This document shows, piece by piece, positions 8,979-17,920 of a stretch of 57,283 nt of DNA. This DNA comes from Flammeovirgaceae bacterium (lineage in GTDB: Bacteria; Bacteroidota; Bacteroidia; Cytophagales; Cyclobacteriaceae), in NCBI GenBank assembly GCA_023251155.1, contig JAHEZH010000013.1, forward strand, positions 1 to 57,283. Reading direction: 5' to 3'. How positions within the stretch are numbered: position 1 is the stretch's first letter; every line of letters begins with the position of its first letter. A program made the position numbers and the translations under genes. Below the pieces are notes generated by a model, which saw only the letters and a list, made by a program, of their open reading frames with translations, ran no database searches and was not told the origin of the DNA.

Positions 8979-10643
8979 ATGAGAAATTCAAAACAATTTT
9001 ATACAGGAATCACTTTCCTTATCACGGTTGTGCTTCTTTTAAGCTGTAAAGAAGATTTTCTGGAACGCCCGCCAAAGGATACCATTGTTGATGGAAGTTT
9101 TTACCAAAACGATGATCAGGTACTGGCAGGCACCGCGCTGCTTTATAACAAGGTATGGTTTGACTATAACGATAAGGCTTCCTATAACCTTGGCGATTTT
9201 CGCGGAGGGACCGCCTTTTCGGCATACAACGACCGTGGTAATGTTGAATTTAACACCACTGCCAATACGCCTGAGAACGGGGCTTCCTGGCGTGCGTTTT
9301 TTAATGTGGTGGGGCAGTCTAACACGGCGATTCAAAACATCAATAAGTATGCGGGAGCGGGAGTATCGGCTAATGTAAAGAAGTACGCCATTGCCGAAGC
9401 CCGGTTTATGCGAAGTCTTGCCTATCGTTTTCTGGTGATGAACTGGGGGCCGGTGCCTATCATTGAAAACAATCTTACACTTCTGTCGGACACAACGATC
9501 GCCCGCAATACCGTAGAAAGTGTTTGGAAGTATGCTACACGCGAAATGCGTGCTGCCGCTAATGATCTTCCCGAAGTGGCGTTGCAAACCGGCCGCTTAA
9601 ACAAATGGGCAGCGGAAGCCATGCTGGCGCGTTACTATCTCACCCGTTCAGGTATTGGCGCATCAGCAGGAAGCAGAAACCAGGTCTTTTTGGATAGTGC
9701 AAAGTACTATGCGAAAAGAGTGATTGATCTGAGCGGGGCATCATTACGCCCTACCTATGAGGAGTTATTCCGATTTCCTTACGATAATAATTCGGAGTCG
9801 TTATTCTCGCTGCAATGGTTTTATTCCGGACCTACCACCTGGGGAACACAGAACAGCACACCTGCTTATCTGGCCTATAGCTCGGACATTGCCAATGGCG
9901 ATGGATGGGGAGGCGATAAAAGTGCTACGTTGTGGATGCTTCAGCAATACGATGGATTTATTACCAATGGAAAAACACTGGATCAGCGATTGAAGGCAAC
10001 ATTTATGTTACCCGGTGCCACATATCCGGAGATAACACAATCGATCCCCGGCGGAGAACAGAAATTGGTTTTCCCTTTCGCTGGCACTGACAATAATTTC
10101 ACTTCGATCAAGAAGTACGTCACCGGGAAAGCGAAAGATGTAAACGGAGAAGCGGCCTCTCAGCGCTATGGTAACGATACGTATATGATTCGCCTGGCCG
10201 AAGTTTACCTGATTTATGCGGAAGCCGTTTTAGGAAACAATGCATCTACCGTTGATGCTACGGCGGTTCAGTATTTCAATAAAGTTCACATGCGTTCAGG
10301 CTTACCTGCCTTTGAAGACCCGCTTACCTTCGATGTGATTTTTAAAGAGCGAATTCTTGAATTTGCGATGGAAGGCATGGCGTGGTATGACCTGGTGAGT
10401 CTTCATTACTATGATCCTAACAAGGCGTATTCCATCATCAGTAATCAGGACAGGGCTTTATTCTTTGTTGAACCCAATCAGTTTCCTAATCCTTCGTCAT
10501 GGAAGGTGACGCCTACTTCATGGGTCACTACAAGAAAGTACACCGCCAATGCAGGTAATTTTCTGATACCTGTTCCTGCTGCCGAATTAAGTCAGGCTCC
10601 CAACCTAGCGAAGGCTCCTGTCGAGTATAATTTCAACAAGTAA
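8979..10643 (+). CDS. SusD-family glycan-binding surface lipoprotein (RagB/SusD)
   Basis: SusD proteins form a lid over the SusC barrel on the cell surface and bind incoming oligosaccharides. This one is 554 aa. The lipoprotein signal ends in VVLLLSC, with the lipidated Cys at about residue 23. Features typical of the family include the N-terminal 'FLERPPKDTIVDGSFYQND' segment, the TPR-like 'EARFMRSLAYRFLVMNWGPVPII' helix and the C-terminal 'RLAEVYLIYAEAVL' and 'FKERILEFAMEGMAWYDLV' helices. An in-frame ATG at 8967 overlaps the SusC stop codon and would add MITE. I prefer ATG 8979 because it leaves a standard lipoprotein signal, but overlap-coupled initiation at 8967 is possible. The gene is plainly co-transcribed with susC. 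Confidence 0.96.
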   Translation: MRNSKQFYTGITFLITVVLLLSCKEDFLERPPKDTIVDGSFYQNDDQVLAGTALLYNKVWFDYNDKASYNLGDFRGGTAFSAYNDRGNVEFNTTANTPENGASWRAFFNVVGQSNTAIQNINKYAGAGVSANVKKYAIAEARFMRSLAYRFLVMNWGPVPIIENNLTLLSDTTIARNTVESVWKYATREMRAAANDLPEVALQTGRLNKWAAEAMLARYYLTRSGIGASAGSRNQVFLDSAKYYAKRVIDLSGASLRPTYEELFRFPYDNNSESLFSLQWFYSGPTTWGTQNSTPAYLAYSSDIANGDGWGGDKSATLWMLQQYDGFITNGKTLDQRLKATFMLPGATYPEITQSIPGGEQKLVFPFAGTDNNFTSIKKYVTGKAKDVNGEAASQRYGNDTYMIRLAEVYLIYAEAVLGNNASTVDATAVQYFNKVHMRSGLPAFEDPLTFDVIFKERILEFAMEGMAWYDLVSLHYYDPNKAYSIISNQDRALFFVEPNQFPNPSSWKVTPTSWVTTRKYTANAGNFLIPVPAAELSQAPNLAKAPVEYNFNK

Positions 10644-10661
10644 TATTAAGCGTAATCGATT

Positions 10662-11795
10662 ATGAAAATCAGATATCAATCTATATGGCCGGTGATAATT
10701 GTCACCCTGGTGGCGGTTATCTATACCTCTTGTTCCGATAGTGAATTGGTGAATAATGGCGAGCCGATGGTCAAGTACATTCGGGTAACCGATCCGGTTT
10801 CTTCCGATTCATTACTGGTGGGCGCCTTTCAAAGTAACCTGGTGGCCATCATTGGAGAGAACCTGCAAAGTGCACAGCAGGTTTGGTTCAACGATCGCAG
10901 GGCAACACTAACACCCACATATGTGACCAACACATCCATACTGGTAACGGTGCCCAGTGAAATTCCTAAAGTAATCACCAACACGGTAACGATAGTCTTT
11001 GCCAACGGAAACACACTGGTGCATGACTTTGAAGTAAAAGTAAGCGCCCCCACCATTACTACCATGAAAAGTGAGTATGTGCTGGCCGGTTCGGTGGCCA
11101 CCATACGAGGCGATTTCTTTTATGAACCTTTAACGGTGACCTTTGCCGGAGGAGTAACCGGTGATATTGTTTCCATCGAGCCTACATTAATTCAGGTAAC
11201 TGTTCCTGAAGGTGCTGCTCCCGGACCGATAAAAGTAAAAACCAATTTTGGTGAAGCAGAATCTGCTTTTTGGTTTAGAGACAACCGGAACATTTTTATC
11301 AGTAGTGACCCTTACACGGGCTGGTGGAATGAAGGATTTGTTGTGAAGACTGCCGGCGAGAATGATCCTCCATTAATCAATGGGAACTATATCCGTGTGG
11401 TAAAAACAATCAATGCGTGGTCGTGGCTGGAAGTAGCCGGAGGTCCTCCTGATGCCATGGGACCTATCAGTAAGAATATTCCGGATGATGCCATACTCAA
11501 TCCCGCTAAGTATAATCTGAAGTTTGAGGTCAATACCAAGAAGCCGTACAACAATAATGTGATTAAGATCAATCTGGGTTTGAAGAATGATTTTAATAAC
11601 GATGAGTACAGATGGTTGCCTCCCTACGATACGAAAGGTGAGTGGGAAACCGTAGTGCTTCCATTGGAGACGGTGATGGAGAAATTTAATACGTCAGTAA
11701 GCACAAACGGCTACTATACCCGACTCTTGTTTCACGGGCCGGGCGATCTTGACTGTGATATCTCGTTCGATAATTTCAGAGTTGTTCCTAAATAA
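10662..11795 (+). CDS. Surface glycan-binding lipoprotein with two IPT/TIG domains and a C-terminal glycan-binding domain (SGBP-B-like)
   Basis: This is a 377-aa lipoprotein (signal ending in VIYTSC) that follows susD by 18 bp. Two IPT/TIG immunoglobulin-like domains occupy about residues 35-205, forming a stalk. The rest is a beta-rich domain that begins at a Trp-containing segment (DPYTGWWNEGF) and resembles the C-terminal binding domain of SGBP-B proteins from other PULs. It contains several exposed-aromatic candidates (AWSWLEVAGG, EYRWLPPY) and ends in ISFDNFRVVPK. Proteins of this kind in this position usually hold polysaccharide at the cell surface. The family is recognised by architecture; the glycan is not shown by the sequence. 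Confidence 0.87.
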   Translation: MKIRYQSIWPVIIVTLVAVIYTSCSDSELVNNGEPMVKYIRVTDPVSSDSLLVGAFQSNLVAIIGENLQSAQQVWFNDRRATLTPTYVTNTSILVTVPSEIPKVITNTVTIVFANGNTLVHDFEVKVSAPTITTMKSEYVLAGSVATIRGDFFYEPLTVTFAGGVTGDIVSIEPTLIQVTVPEGAAPGPIKVKTNFGEAESAFWFRDNRNIFISSDPYTGWWNEGFVVKTAGENDPPLINGNYIRVVKTINAWSWLEVAGGPPDAMGPISKNIPDDAILNPAKYNLKFEVNTKKPYNNNVIKINLGLKNDFNNDEYRWLPPYDTKGEWETVVLPLETVMEKFNTSVSTNGYYTRLLFHGPGDLDCDISFDNFRVVPK

Positions 11796-11834
11796 TCGGG
11801 TTGTTTCAGAACCATTTAACATTGAATAAGTATT

Positions 11835-13946
11835 ATGACAAAAAGATATAAAATAATGCGGGCGCTGGTGTCCGCATTCCTCATCGCTTCCTCATTAGTG
11901 CTGGTTTATTCCTGCAAGGATGATAATGAAGACAATGCTGCCAATGATATACAACTTTTCAGTTTTGGTCCTTCTGTGCTGCGCGGGCAGCAGTTGAGAT
12001 TCATAGGAACCAATCTGGATAAGGTGACTTCGATCGTTTTACCGGTTAACGTGGAAGTGCCCGCTTCTTCCTTTAAAACGGTAACGGCATCTGAAATCAC
12101 GATTGATGTGCCGGATGCGGCAACGGAAGGACTGGTTACGTTGAAAACACCCAATGGTGATGTAGTGACGAAAACATCGCTCAGCATACTGGAACCCATC
12201 ACGATTACATCCATAAGCCCGGCAACTGTAAAGCCCGGAGGTAAGATCACCATTGAAGGAACCTACCTCAATCTTATCAGCACGGTAACTTTTGCAGATG
12301 GTAAAGCAGTTACTGATTTCGTTAGTCAATCCAGAACCAAGCTGGAGGTAATTGTACCGGCAGATGCAAAGACAGGTATTGTTATTTTGAATGATTCGGA
12401 AAAAATCCCCAATGTCATTAAATCAGAAACGGAACTAACGGTGGTGCTGCCGGTGGTTACTAATCTCCTGCCCTCTCCGGTAAAGGCCGGGCAGAATGTA
12501 ACGATCACCGGTACGGATCTTCATCTTGTTAATCAGATCACGTTTAATGGTGGGGCATCGGTTACTGCTTTTGTAAGTAAAAGTGAAACAGAGATTGTGC
12601 TTGCTGTGCCAACGGATGCAAAAGAAGGTGTTGTCACTTTAGGAGTGGCCTCCAAGGTTCCGGTTCAATCCACCAAGACCATTACATTAGTTGTTCCTAC
12701 CCTCACAACGGTTACACCTAACCCTGCCAAGAATAAGAGCATGATCAACGTAAAAGGAACGGACCTTGATTTGATCAGCAAAGTTGTTTTCGGTGGCTCC
12801 GTGGAAGGTGAAATTCAAAGTGGTGGGACAAGTACGGATATAACCGTAAAGGTTCCGGATAAAGCAACTTCCGGAGTGGTGGTTTTTAGTACAAAAGGGG
12901 ATAAGTCGGTATCTTCACCCACACTTGCCCTGGTGAAACCAACCATCACCTCCATTGCTCCGTTGGCGGTGCAAATGGATAATGATATTACCATCACCGG
13001 TACGAATCTTGATCTGGTGAGTGAAGTGAGATTTGCCGGTGACACAAAAACAACAGTCACTTCTGCATCACCTACACAGCTGGTTGTCAAAGTTCCGCTG
13101 GGTACTAAAACAGGTGCCATTACCTTGGTAACAATTAATGCAGATCAGGTGGTTTCTACTGACCAGGTCACCATTCTGGCCAATGTTCCTGAGATTACAA
13201 ACATCACCGCTATGGCCAAACCGGGAGGTAAAGTCACCATTACGGGTGTGAAACTTAATCTGACAGAACAAGTGATCTTTCCGGATAATGTAAAGGCAAC
13301 TCAATTTGGCAATCGTACAGCCACACAACTGGAAGTGTATGTTCCTGAGTTGGCAAAGAAAGGTAAAGTGAAAATCAAACTGGTGACCTATGATAACCAA
13401 CAAACCGAGACACCAGAGATAACCATCTCCGGAGTGGACCCGGTTACCGATGTTTCGCTGGTATTTTTCAATTTTGATGGTCTTGATCGCTGGTGGGGTG
13501 ATACAGGAGCCAACGAGAATAATTCTGCTCTATCATTGAATGGTACCAATTACTTCCGTGTAAATGCCAATCTCACCAACTGGACAGGCTACTTCTGGCG
13601 AAATGGAAAGAATGGGTTTCCGGCAAGTGCTATTGGAACAGACGTTAACAACTACGTGCTGAAATTTGATATCAATGTTTTGGAACCGATCACCGGCGGC
13701 GAGTTTGCATGGAGATTGAAAGGTACAGATGGTGACTTCTTTGCCTCCTGGAAGCCATGGGCTGAAACGGGTTCATATCAAACCGATGGCTGGATAACAG
13801 TGACTATTCCCATCAGTGATTTTGCCGATGGAAGTAAACACATTACCGATCTGAATACCATCAGCGAAGATTTTGGAGTTGCCTTTAACGCAGGCACATC
13901 GAAGGTAAACGTGGCGATTGATAACGTGCGCTTTCAGCACAAGTAA
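11835..13946 (+). CDS. Long surface lipoprotein: about six tandem IPT/TIG repeats plus a C-terminal carbohydrate-binding-like domain
   Basis: This 703-aa protein has a lipoprotein signal ending in LVLVYSC. About six IPT/TIG repeats of roughly 80 residues follow. Each opens with a 'P..V..G..ITI.GT.L' pattern and continues with 'V.F.G', for example KPGGKITIEGTYLNLIS and KAGQNVTITGTDLHLVN. A final domain of about 165 residues (from about 537) has FNFDGLDRWWGDTG and ends in VAIDNVRFQHK, like a jelly-roll glycan-binding module. The repeats would act as a long arm holding the binding domain away from the membrane. It lies between the shorter SGBP and the first hydrolase and is most likely part of the same operon. 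The repeats have diverged from each other, so they are not a recent expansion. Confidence 0.82.
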   Translation: MTKRYKIMRALVSAFLIASSLVLVYSCKDDNEDNAANDIQLFSFGPSVLRGQQLRFIGTNLDKVTSIVLPVNVEVPASSFKTVTASEITIDVPDAATEGLVTLKTPNGDVVTKTSLSILEPITITSISPATVKPGGKITIEGTYLNLISTVTFADGKAVTDFVSQSRTKLEVIVPADAKTGIVILNDSEKIPNVIKSETELTVVLPVVTNLLPSPVKAGQNVTITGTDLHLVNQITFNGGASVTAFVSKSETEIVLAVPTDAKEGVVTLGVASKVPVQSTKTITLVVPTLTTVTPNPAKNKSMINVKGTDLDLISKVVFGGSVEGEIQSGGTSTDITVKVPDKATSGVVVFSTKGDKSVSSPTLALVKPTITSIAPLAVQMDNDITITGTNLDLVSEVRFAGDTKTTVTSASPTQLVVKVPLGTKTGAITLVTINADQVVSTDQVTILANVPEITNITAMAKPGGKVTITGVKLNLTEQVIFPDNVKATQFGNRTATQLEVYVPELAKKGKVKIKLVTYDNQQTETPEITISGVDPVTDVSLVFFNFDGLDRWWGDTGANENNSALSLNGTNYFRVNANLTNWTGYFWRNGKNGFPASAIGTDVNNYVLKFDINVLEPITGGEFAWRLKGTDGDFFASWKPWAETGSYQTDGWITVTIPISDFADGSKHITDLNTISEDFGVAFNAGTSKVNVAIDNVRFQHK

Positions 13947-14016
13947 TTCAATTGGATATCGGGTAGCAGGAGGTATCATGAATGGTATCTCCTGTTTTCT
14001 GATTCATACATTGAAA

Positions 14017-16749
14017 ATGGGAATATCAAAATTTATTGCGGTGGATGTGAAGTACTGTATTTACCTGTTTCTCTTTTTTGCATACACGATAAGTAAAGCC
14101 CAGCTTCTTGCTGATTTTGAAACCACTTCTGTATCTCCGGCACTCTCCGGAGAGCAGGCTTCCATAACGACTAATCCGGATGTAATTGGGAATAGCAGCA
14201 GTAAAGTAGCCTACTATAGAAAAGCATCAGGCAACTGGAAAGCCATCTATTTCAATTTTGCTTCTGTGAAAAATACGGGAGTGGCTGATCAGCTGACTTT
14301 TAAATTAAGGAGCAGCCTGCAGGGTCGTGTATTTGTAAAAGTAGTAAAAGGCGCTACTACTGTACTGGAAGACTGGGCTCCGGAGTATGCCTTTCGCCCT
14401 GAAGCGGGTAAGTGGACCGTGTGTACACTGAACATTGCTTCCATCAAGAATAAAGACTTTGATCGGATCGAAGTAAATGCTGCTGTCGATAACGAATCGG
14501 TAGCCGATGTCTATCTGGATGATTTCAAGCTGGTGAATTCAAAATCGCCCAATGGTGAACCGATTATTGAAGTAGCCGTTTCCCCGGATCAGGTAGTGGC
14601 ATCCGATGTGGTTCATTTTGATGCCTCTTCTTCGGTAGATAGTGATGGAACCATTTCATCGTATCAATGGGATTTTGGCGATTCACAAACCGGATCAGGG
14701 GCCGTAGCGGATCATGCATTTGTAAGCGATGGTATTTATATCGTATCGTTAATCGTTACCGACAATGAAGGCAAGCGGGCCTATTGGAAGAGAAACATCA
14801 ATGTGTTTCCTGCCTCCGGTAAGTTAGGTAAGCTTGCATTCACCCATTCACAAATTAATACATATGAAAAAGCGGAAGCCCTGTTTCTTGTAAAGGGAAG
14901 TTATGCCAATGTATATGATCCTGATCTACTAAAAGTAGATGCCGTAATCACCCGGCCCGATGCCAGTACGCTGACGGTACCTTGCTTTTATTATGAAAAA
15001 GCAGTCTATACTCCCACAGGAGATAAGTGGACGAAGAGTGAGGGTAATGGCTACTGGATGTTGCGCTTCAGTTCATCGAAGGTGGGAATGCATCAGGTCC
15101 AACTTCGTCTTACGGATGCCGAAGGAACGGTAACTTCCGGTTCTTATTCATTGAAAGTTGATGCGGGTGCAAAGCCGGGTTTTATAAAAGTAGACCCTAA
15201 CAATAAACAATACTATCGCTATACCACGGGCGAACCTTTTTATCCTTTGGGTATCAATGTGGCGTGGAACAGCACCACCAACTATGCCACTACGATTACC
15301 AATTTAGGCAAGAGTGGAGCTAACCTGGTTCGCTACTGGCAAGTACCCTTTGACAAGCAGGGATTGGAATGGAAAAATGGAAGTGGCTTTTATAAAGGAC
15401 TTGGTGTATATAGCCAGGAGGCGGCCGCAGAGCAGGATTCTGTTTTTAGTCTTTGTGAAAAAACCAATACCTACCTGCAGGTCACTTTATTTCAGCATGG
15501 CATGTTTTCTGAAACAGTAGATTCAAACTGGGCCGATAATCCCTATAACAGTGTGAATGGCGGACCGCTTACGAAAGCAGAACAGTACTTTTATGATGCT
15601 ACGGCCAAAGCCCGAACTAAAAAATTGCTACGTTATATCGTGGCACGCTGGGGTTATTCGAGGAATTTGTTTGCCTGGGAATTATTTAACGAGGTGAATT
15701 TTACGGGAGGCTACCCCAATCAAACGGCTCAATGGTATCCGGGGGTGAAAGCATGGCACGACGAGATGGGGCAGTACATTAAATCCTTGGATGCTTTTGC
15801 ACATCCGGTCACTACCAGTTCAGACGAAAGTCACTTGCCTGATATGGATAAATTAACCGGCCTGGACATAGTTCAGTATCATTTATACACTCCCAGTTTG
15901 CTACCTACACAGGTTACGAAAGATAAAAATCTGCTGGCGAAAGTTACCCGAACAGGTGTGATCAATGGCGAGTATGGACTTGACGTCACTACGGCCGATG
16001 TTCCCTTTGATGTACAGCGTAATTCCATCTGGACGGGTATAATGACACAAGTGCCGCATATCATGTGGAAATGGGAGAACTATATGAATACCACCTGGTC
16101 TGATTTGTTTACGATTCCATCACAGTACTTACGTGGTGAAGATTTCGTTTCACAGGGAGCTTTAACGGACTGGACGTTCAATGTGGAGTATGGCACAGCC
16201 AAGCTTTCATCAGTTGGTTTTTACAGTTCTGCCAATTTCTATGCATTGATTTACGATAATGACAATCGCACTAACCTCAATAAAGTTGTCGTTGATTTAT
16301 CAAAACTACCCGCTGGCCACTATACACTTTACTTTCATGATGTACTTACGGGTGCTGTCACGCAGCGCGAGGAAGATATTTATTCAGGGCATAATCAGAT
16401 TGAGCTCCCGGCATTTTCAAAATCCATTGCCATAAAAGCAAAGTACACATCGCCATTGCCGGATACCGTTACCGGTGTGGAGCCTGAATTGATCGAAAAT
16501 GAAATTGTTCCTTATCCCAACCCTGCCGGTAGTATGGTTCAGTTTCGTGTACCGAAAGGCGGCAACACCCGGGTTGTAGTTCTGTTATATAATGTTACCG
16601 GCAAAGAGCTGAATCCGGATTATGATGTGAATCATACCGATGGATTAGTAACCGTCAATCTGGCCAACAGTGCGGATGGCGTTTACCTGATGAAGATCCG
16701 GGCAGGTGAGCGATCGTACTTCAAACGAATAGTGCATATATCCAAGTGA
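14017..16749 (+). CDS. Secreted modular GH5-like (clan GH-A) glycoside hydrolase with CBM-like, PKD, DUF5060-like and T9SS domains; probable endo-mannanase
   Basis: Modules run in this order: signal peptide, jelly-roll CBM-like domain (about residues 27-180), PKD domain (about 185-265, with SYQWDFGDSQTGSG), DUF5060-like domain (about 270-385) and a (beta/alpha)8 catalytic domain (about 390-770). The catalytic domain starts EPFYPLGINVAWN. Candidate acid/base is Glu559 (WELFNEV) and candidate nucleophile is Glu652 (NGEYGLD). A type A T9SS sorting tail (YPNPAGSMVQF ... GVYLMKIRAGE) ends the protein, so it should be exported and attached to or released from the cell surface. ATG 14017 gives the best signal peptide; ATG 13978 and an upstream start inside the previous gene are also in frame. 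Enzymes of this make-up often cut beta-mannan. The CAZy family should be treated as GH5-like, not proven. Confidence 0.82.
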   Translation: MGISKFIAVDVKYCIYLFLFFAYTISKAQLLADFETTSVSPALSGEQASITTNPDVIGNSSSKVAYYRKASGNWKAIYFNFASVKNTGVADQLTFKLRSSLQGRVFVKVVKGATTVLEDWAPEYAFRPEAGKWTVCTLNIASIKNKDFDRIEVNAAVDNESVADVYLDDFKLVNSKSPNGEPIIEVAVSPDQVVASDVVHFDASSSVDSDGTISSYQWDFGDSQTGSGAVADHAFVSDGIYIVSLIVTDNEGKRAYWKRNINVFPASGKLGKLAFTHSQINTYEKAEALFLVKGSYANVYDPDLLKVDAVITRPDASTLTVPCFYYEKAVYTPTGDKWTKSEGNGYWMLRFSSSKVGMHQVQLRLTDAEGTVTSGSYSLKVDAGAKPGFIKVDPNNKQYYRYTTGEPFYPLGINVAWNSTTNYATTITNLGKSGANLVRYWQVPFDKQGLEWKNGSGFYKGLGVYSQEAAAEQDSVFSLCEKTNTYLQVTLFQHGMFSETVDSNWADNPYNSVNGGPLTKAEQYFYDATAKARTKKLLRYIVARWGYSRNLFAWELFNEVNFTGGYPNQTAQWYPGVKAWHDEMGQYIKSLDAFAHPVTTSSDESHLPDMDKLTGLDIVQYHLYTPSLLPTQVTKDKNLLAKVTRTGVINGEYGLDVTTADVPFDVQRNSIWTGIMTQVPHIMWKWENYMNTTWSDLFTIPSQYLRGEDFVSQGALTDWTFNVEYGTAKLSSVGFYSSANFYALIYDNDNRTNLNKVVVDLSKLPAGHYTLYFHDVLTGAVTQREEDIYSGHNQIELPAFSKSIAIKAKYTSPLPDTVTGVEPELIENEIVPYPNPAGSMVQFRVPKGGNTRVVVLLYNVTGKELNPDYDVNHTDGLVTVNLANSADGVYLMKIRAGERSYFKRIVHISK

Positions 16750-16756
16750 AGAATTA

Positions 16757-17917
16757 ATGAGTTTACGAAAGCAGATTTTAATTGTCGTAGTTATTGGTTT
16801 TCGTTTTTTTAGTGGTGAGCGTGTCTTCGCTCAAACATTAATGGATAAAGCGGCAACAGCAGAAACAAAAGCATTGTATGCTAATCTAAAATACATTTCT
16901 GCTAAAGGAACGATGTTTGGCCATCAGGAAGATCTGGCTTATGGAGTAGGGTGGAAGGAGGTAGCGGGAAGATCGGATGTGAAAGAAGTGTGTGGCGACT
17001 ATCCTGCTGTTCATGGATGGGATATCGGCAAAGAAGGCCTTCCTGAAAATGTGGATGGCGTTCGTTTCAGCAATATGCAACAATGGATACGCGAAGTATA
17101 TGGACGAGGAGGCGTAAACACCATTTCATGGCATGTAAATAATCCGGTATCGGGTAAGAGTGCATGGGATACAACCAGGGCCGTAGTTCATATTTTGCCG
17201 GGAGGAAAATTACACAACGACTTTTTGATTCAATTGGATCATGTGGCGGCTTTTCTTGCAGGCTGTACGAATGGAGAAACACCAATCCCCATTATTTTCC
17301 GCCCTTATCATGAACACAATGGTACATGGTTCTGGTGGGGAAAAAATCATTGTACGGAACAGGAATATATTCAGCTTTGGCAGTTTACCGTTGATTATCT
17401 GAAGAACACAAAGGGACTGCATCATATTATCTATGCTTTTTCTCCTGACCGTAGCCGGATGGATGTAACCAAATTGAAAGCATCTTTTTTGTATGCTTAT
17501 CCCGGTGATGATTATGTGGATGTGATGGGTCTTGACGATTACATGGATGTAGGTGTGAGCTGGAACAAACGGCCTCGCCAACAACAGGCCAACGATTTTA
17601 CCGAGGCACTGAGAACACTCACGCAGCTTTCCATAGAAAAGAATAAGCCAGCGGCACTCACTGAAACGGGCCTGGAAGGAATCACCAATGATAAATGGTT
17701 TACAGAGGTCGTTTTAAAACAGCTTAAACAGAACAAGGATATTCAGTTAGCATGGTTTCTGGTGTGGCGAAACGCAAATGAAAAACATCACTATGCACCT
17801 TTTCGTGGACATCTGTCCGAGAAGGATTTTGTTCAGTTTTACAATGATCCATTGAGCTTTTTTGAAGCAGACCTACGAAATATTTATAAGTTGGATAAAC
17901 TGGAAATAAAACCTTAA
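16757..17917 (+). CDS. GH26 glycoside hydrolase, probable endo-beta-1,4-mannanase
   Basis: This 386-aa GH26 protein has a predicted signal peptide ending near VFAQ. It is a retaining (beta/alpha)8 enzyme. The acid/base is expected at Glu186 in FRPYHEHNGTWFWWG, which closely follows the GH26 mannanase pattern 'RP.HE.NG.WFWWG'. The nucleophile is expected at Glu303 in ALTETGLEG. SWHVNNP and GHQEDLAYG near the N-terminal side are also common in mannanases of the family. It has no lipoprotein Cys and no T9SS tail, so a periplasmic location is likely. It starts 8 bp after the GH5-like gene and ends 4 bp before the next hydrolase, so the three enzymes are one transcript. Some GH26 members act on other glycans; mannan is the best inference. 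Confidence 0.9.
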   Translation: MSLRKQILIVVVIGFRFFSGERVFAQTLMDKAATAETKALYANLKYISAKGTMFGHQEDLAYGVGWKEVAGRSDVKEVCGDYPAVHGWDIGKEGLPENVDGVRFSNMQQWIREVYGRGGVNTISWHVNNPVSGKSAWDTTRAVVHILPGGKLHNDFLIQLDHVAAFLAGCTNGETPIPIIFRPYHEHNGTWFWWGKNHCTEQEYIQLWQFTVDYLKNTKGLHHIIYAFSPDRSRMDVTKLKASFLYAYPGDDYVDVMGLDDYMDVGVSWNKRPRQQQANDFTEALRTLTQLSIEKNKPAALTETGLEGITNDKWFTEVVLKQLKQNKDIQLAWFLVWRNANEKHHYAPFRGHLSEKDFVQFYNDPLSFFEADLRNIYKLDKLEIKP

Positions 17918-17920
17918 TCG

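Noticed and set aside
9039-9587. 182-codon minus-strand frame opposite susD
   Set aside because: Shadow of the SusD coding sequence with no family features.
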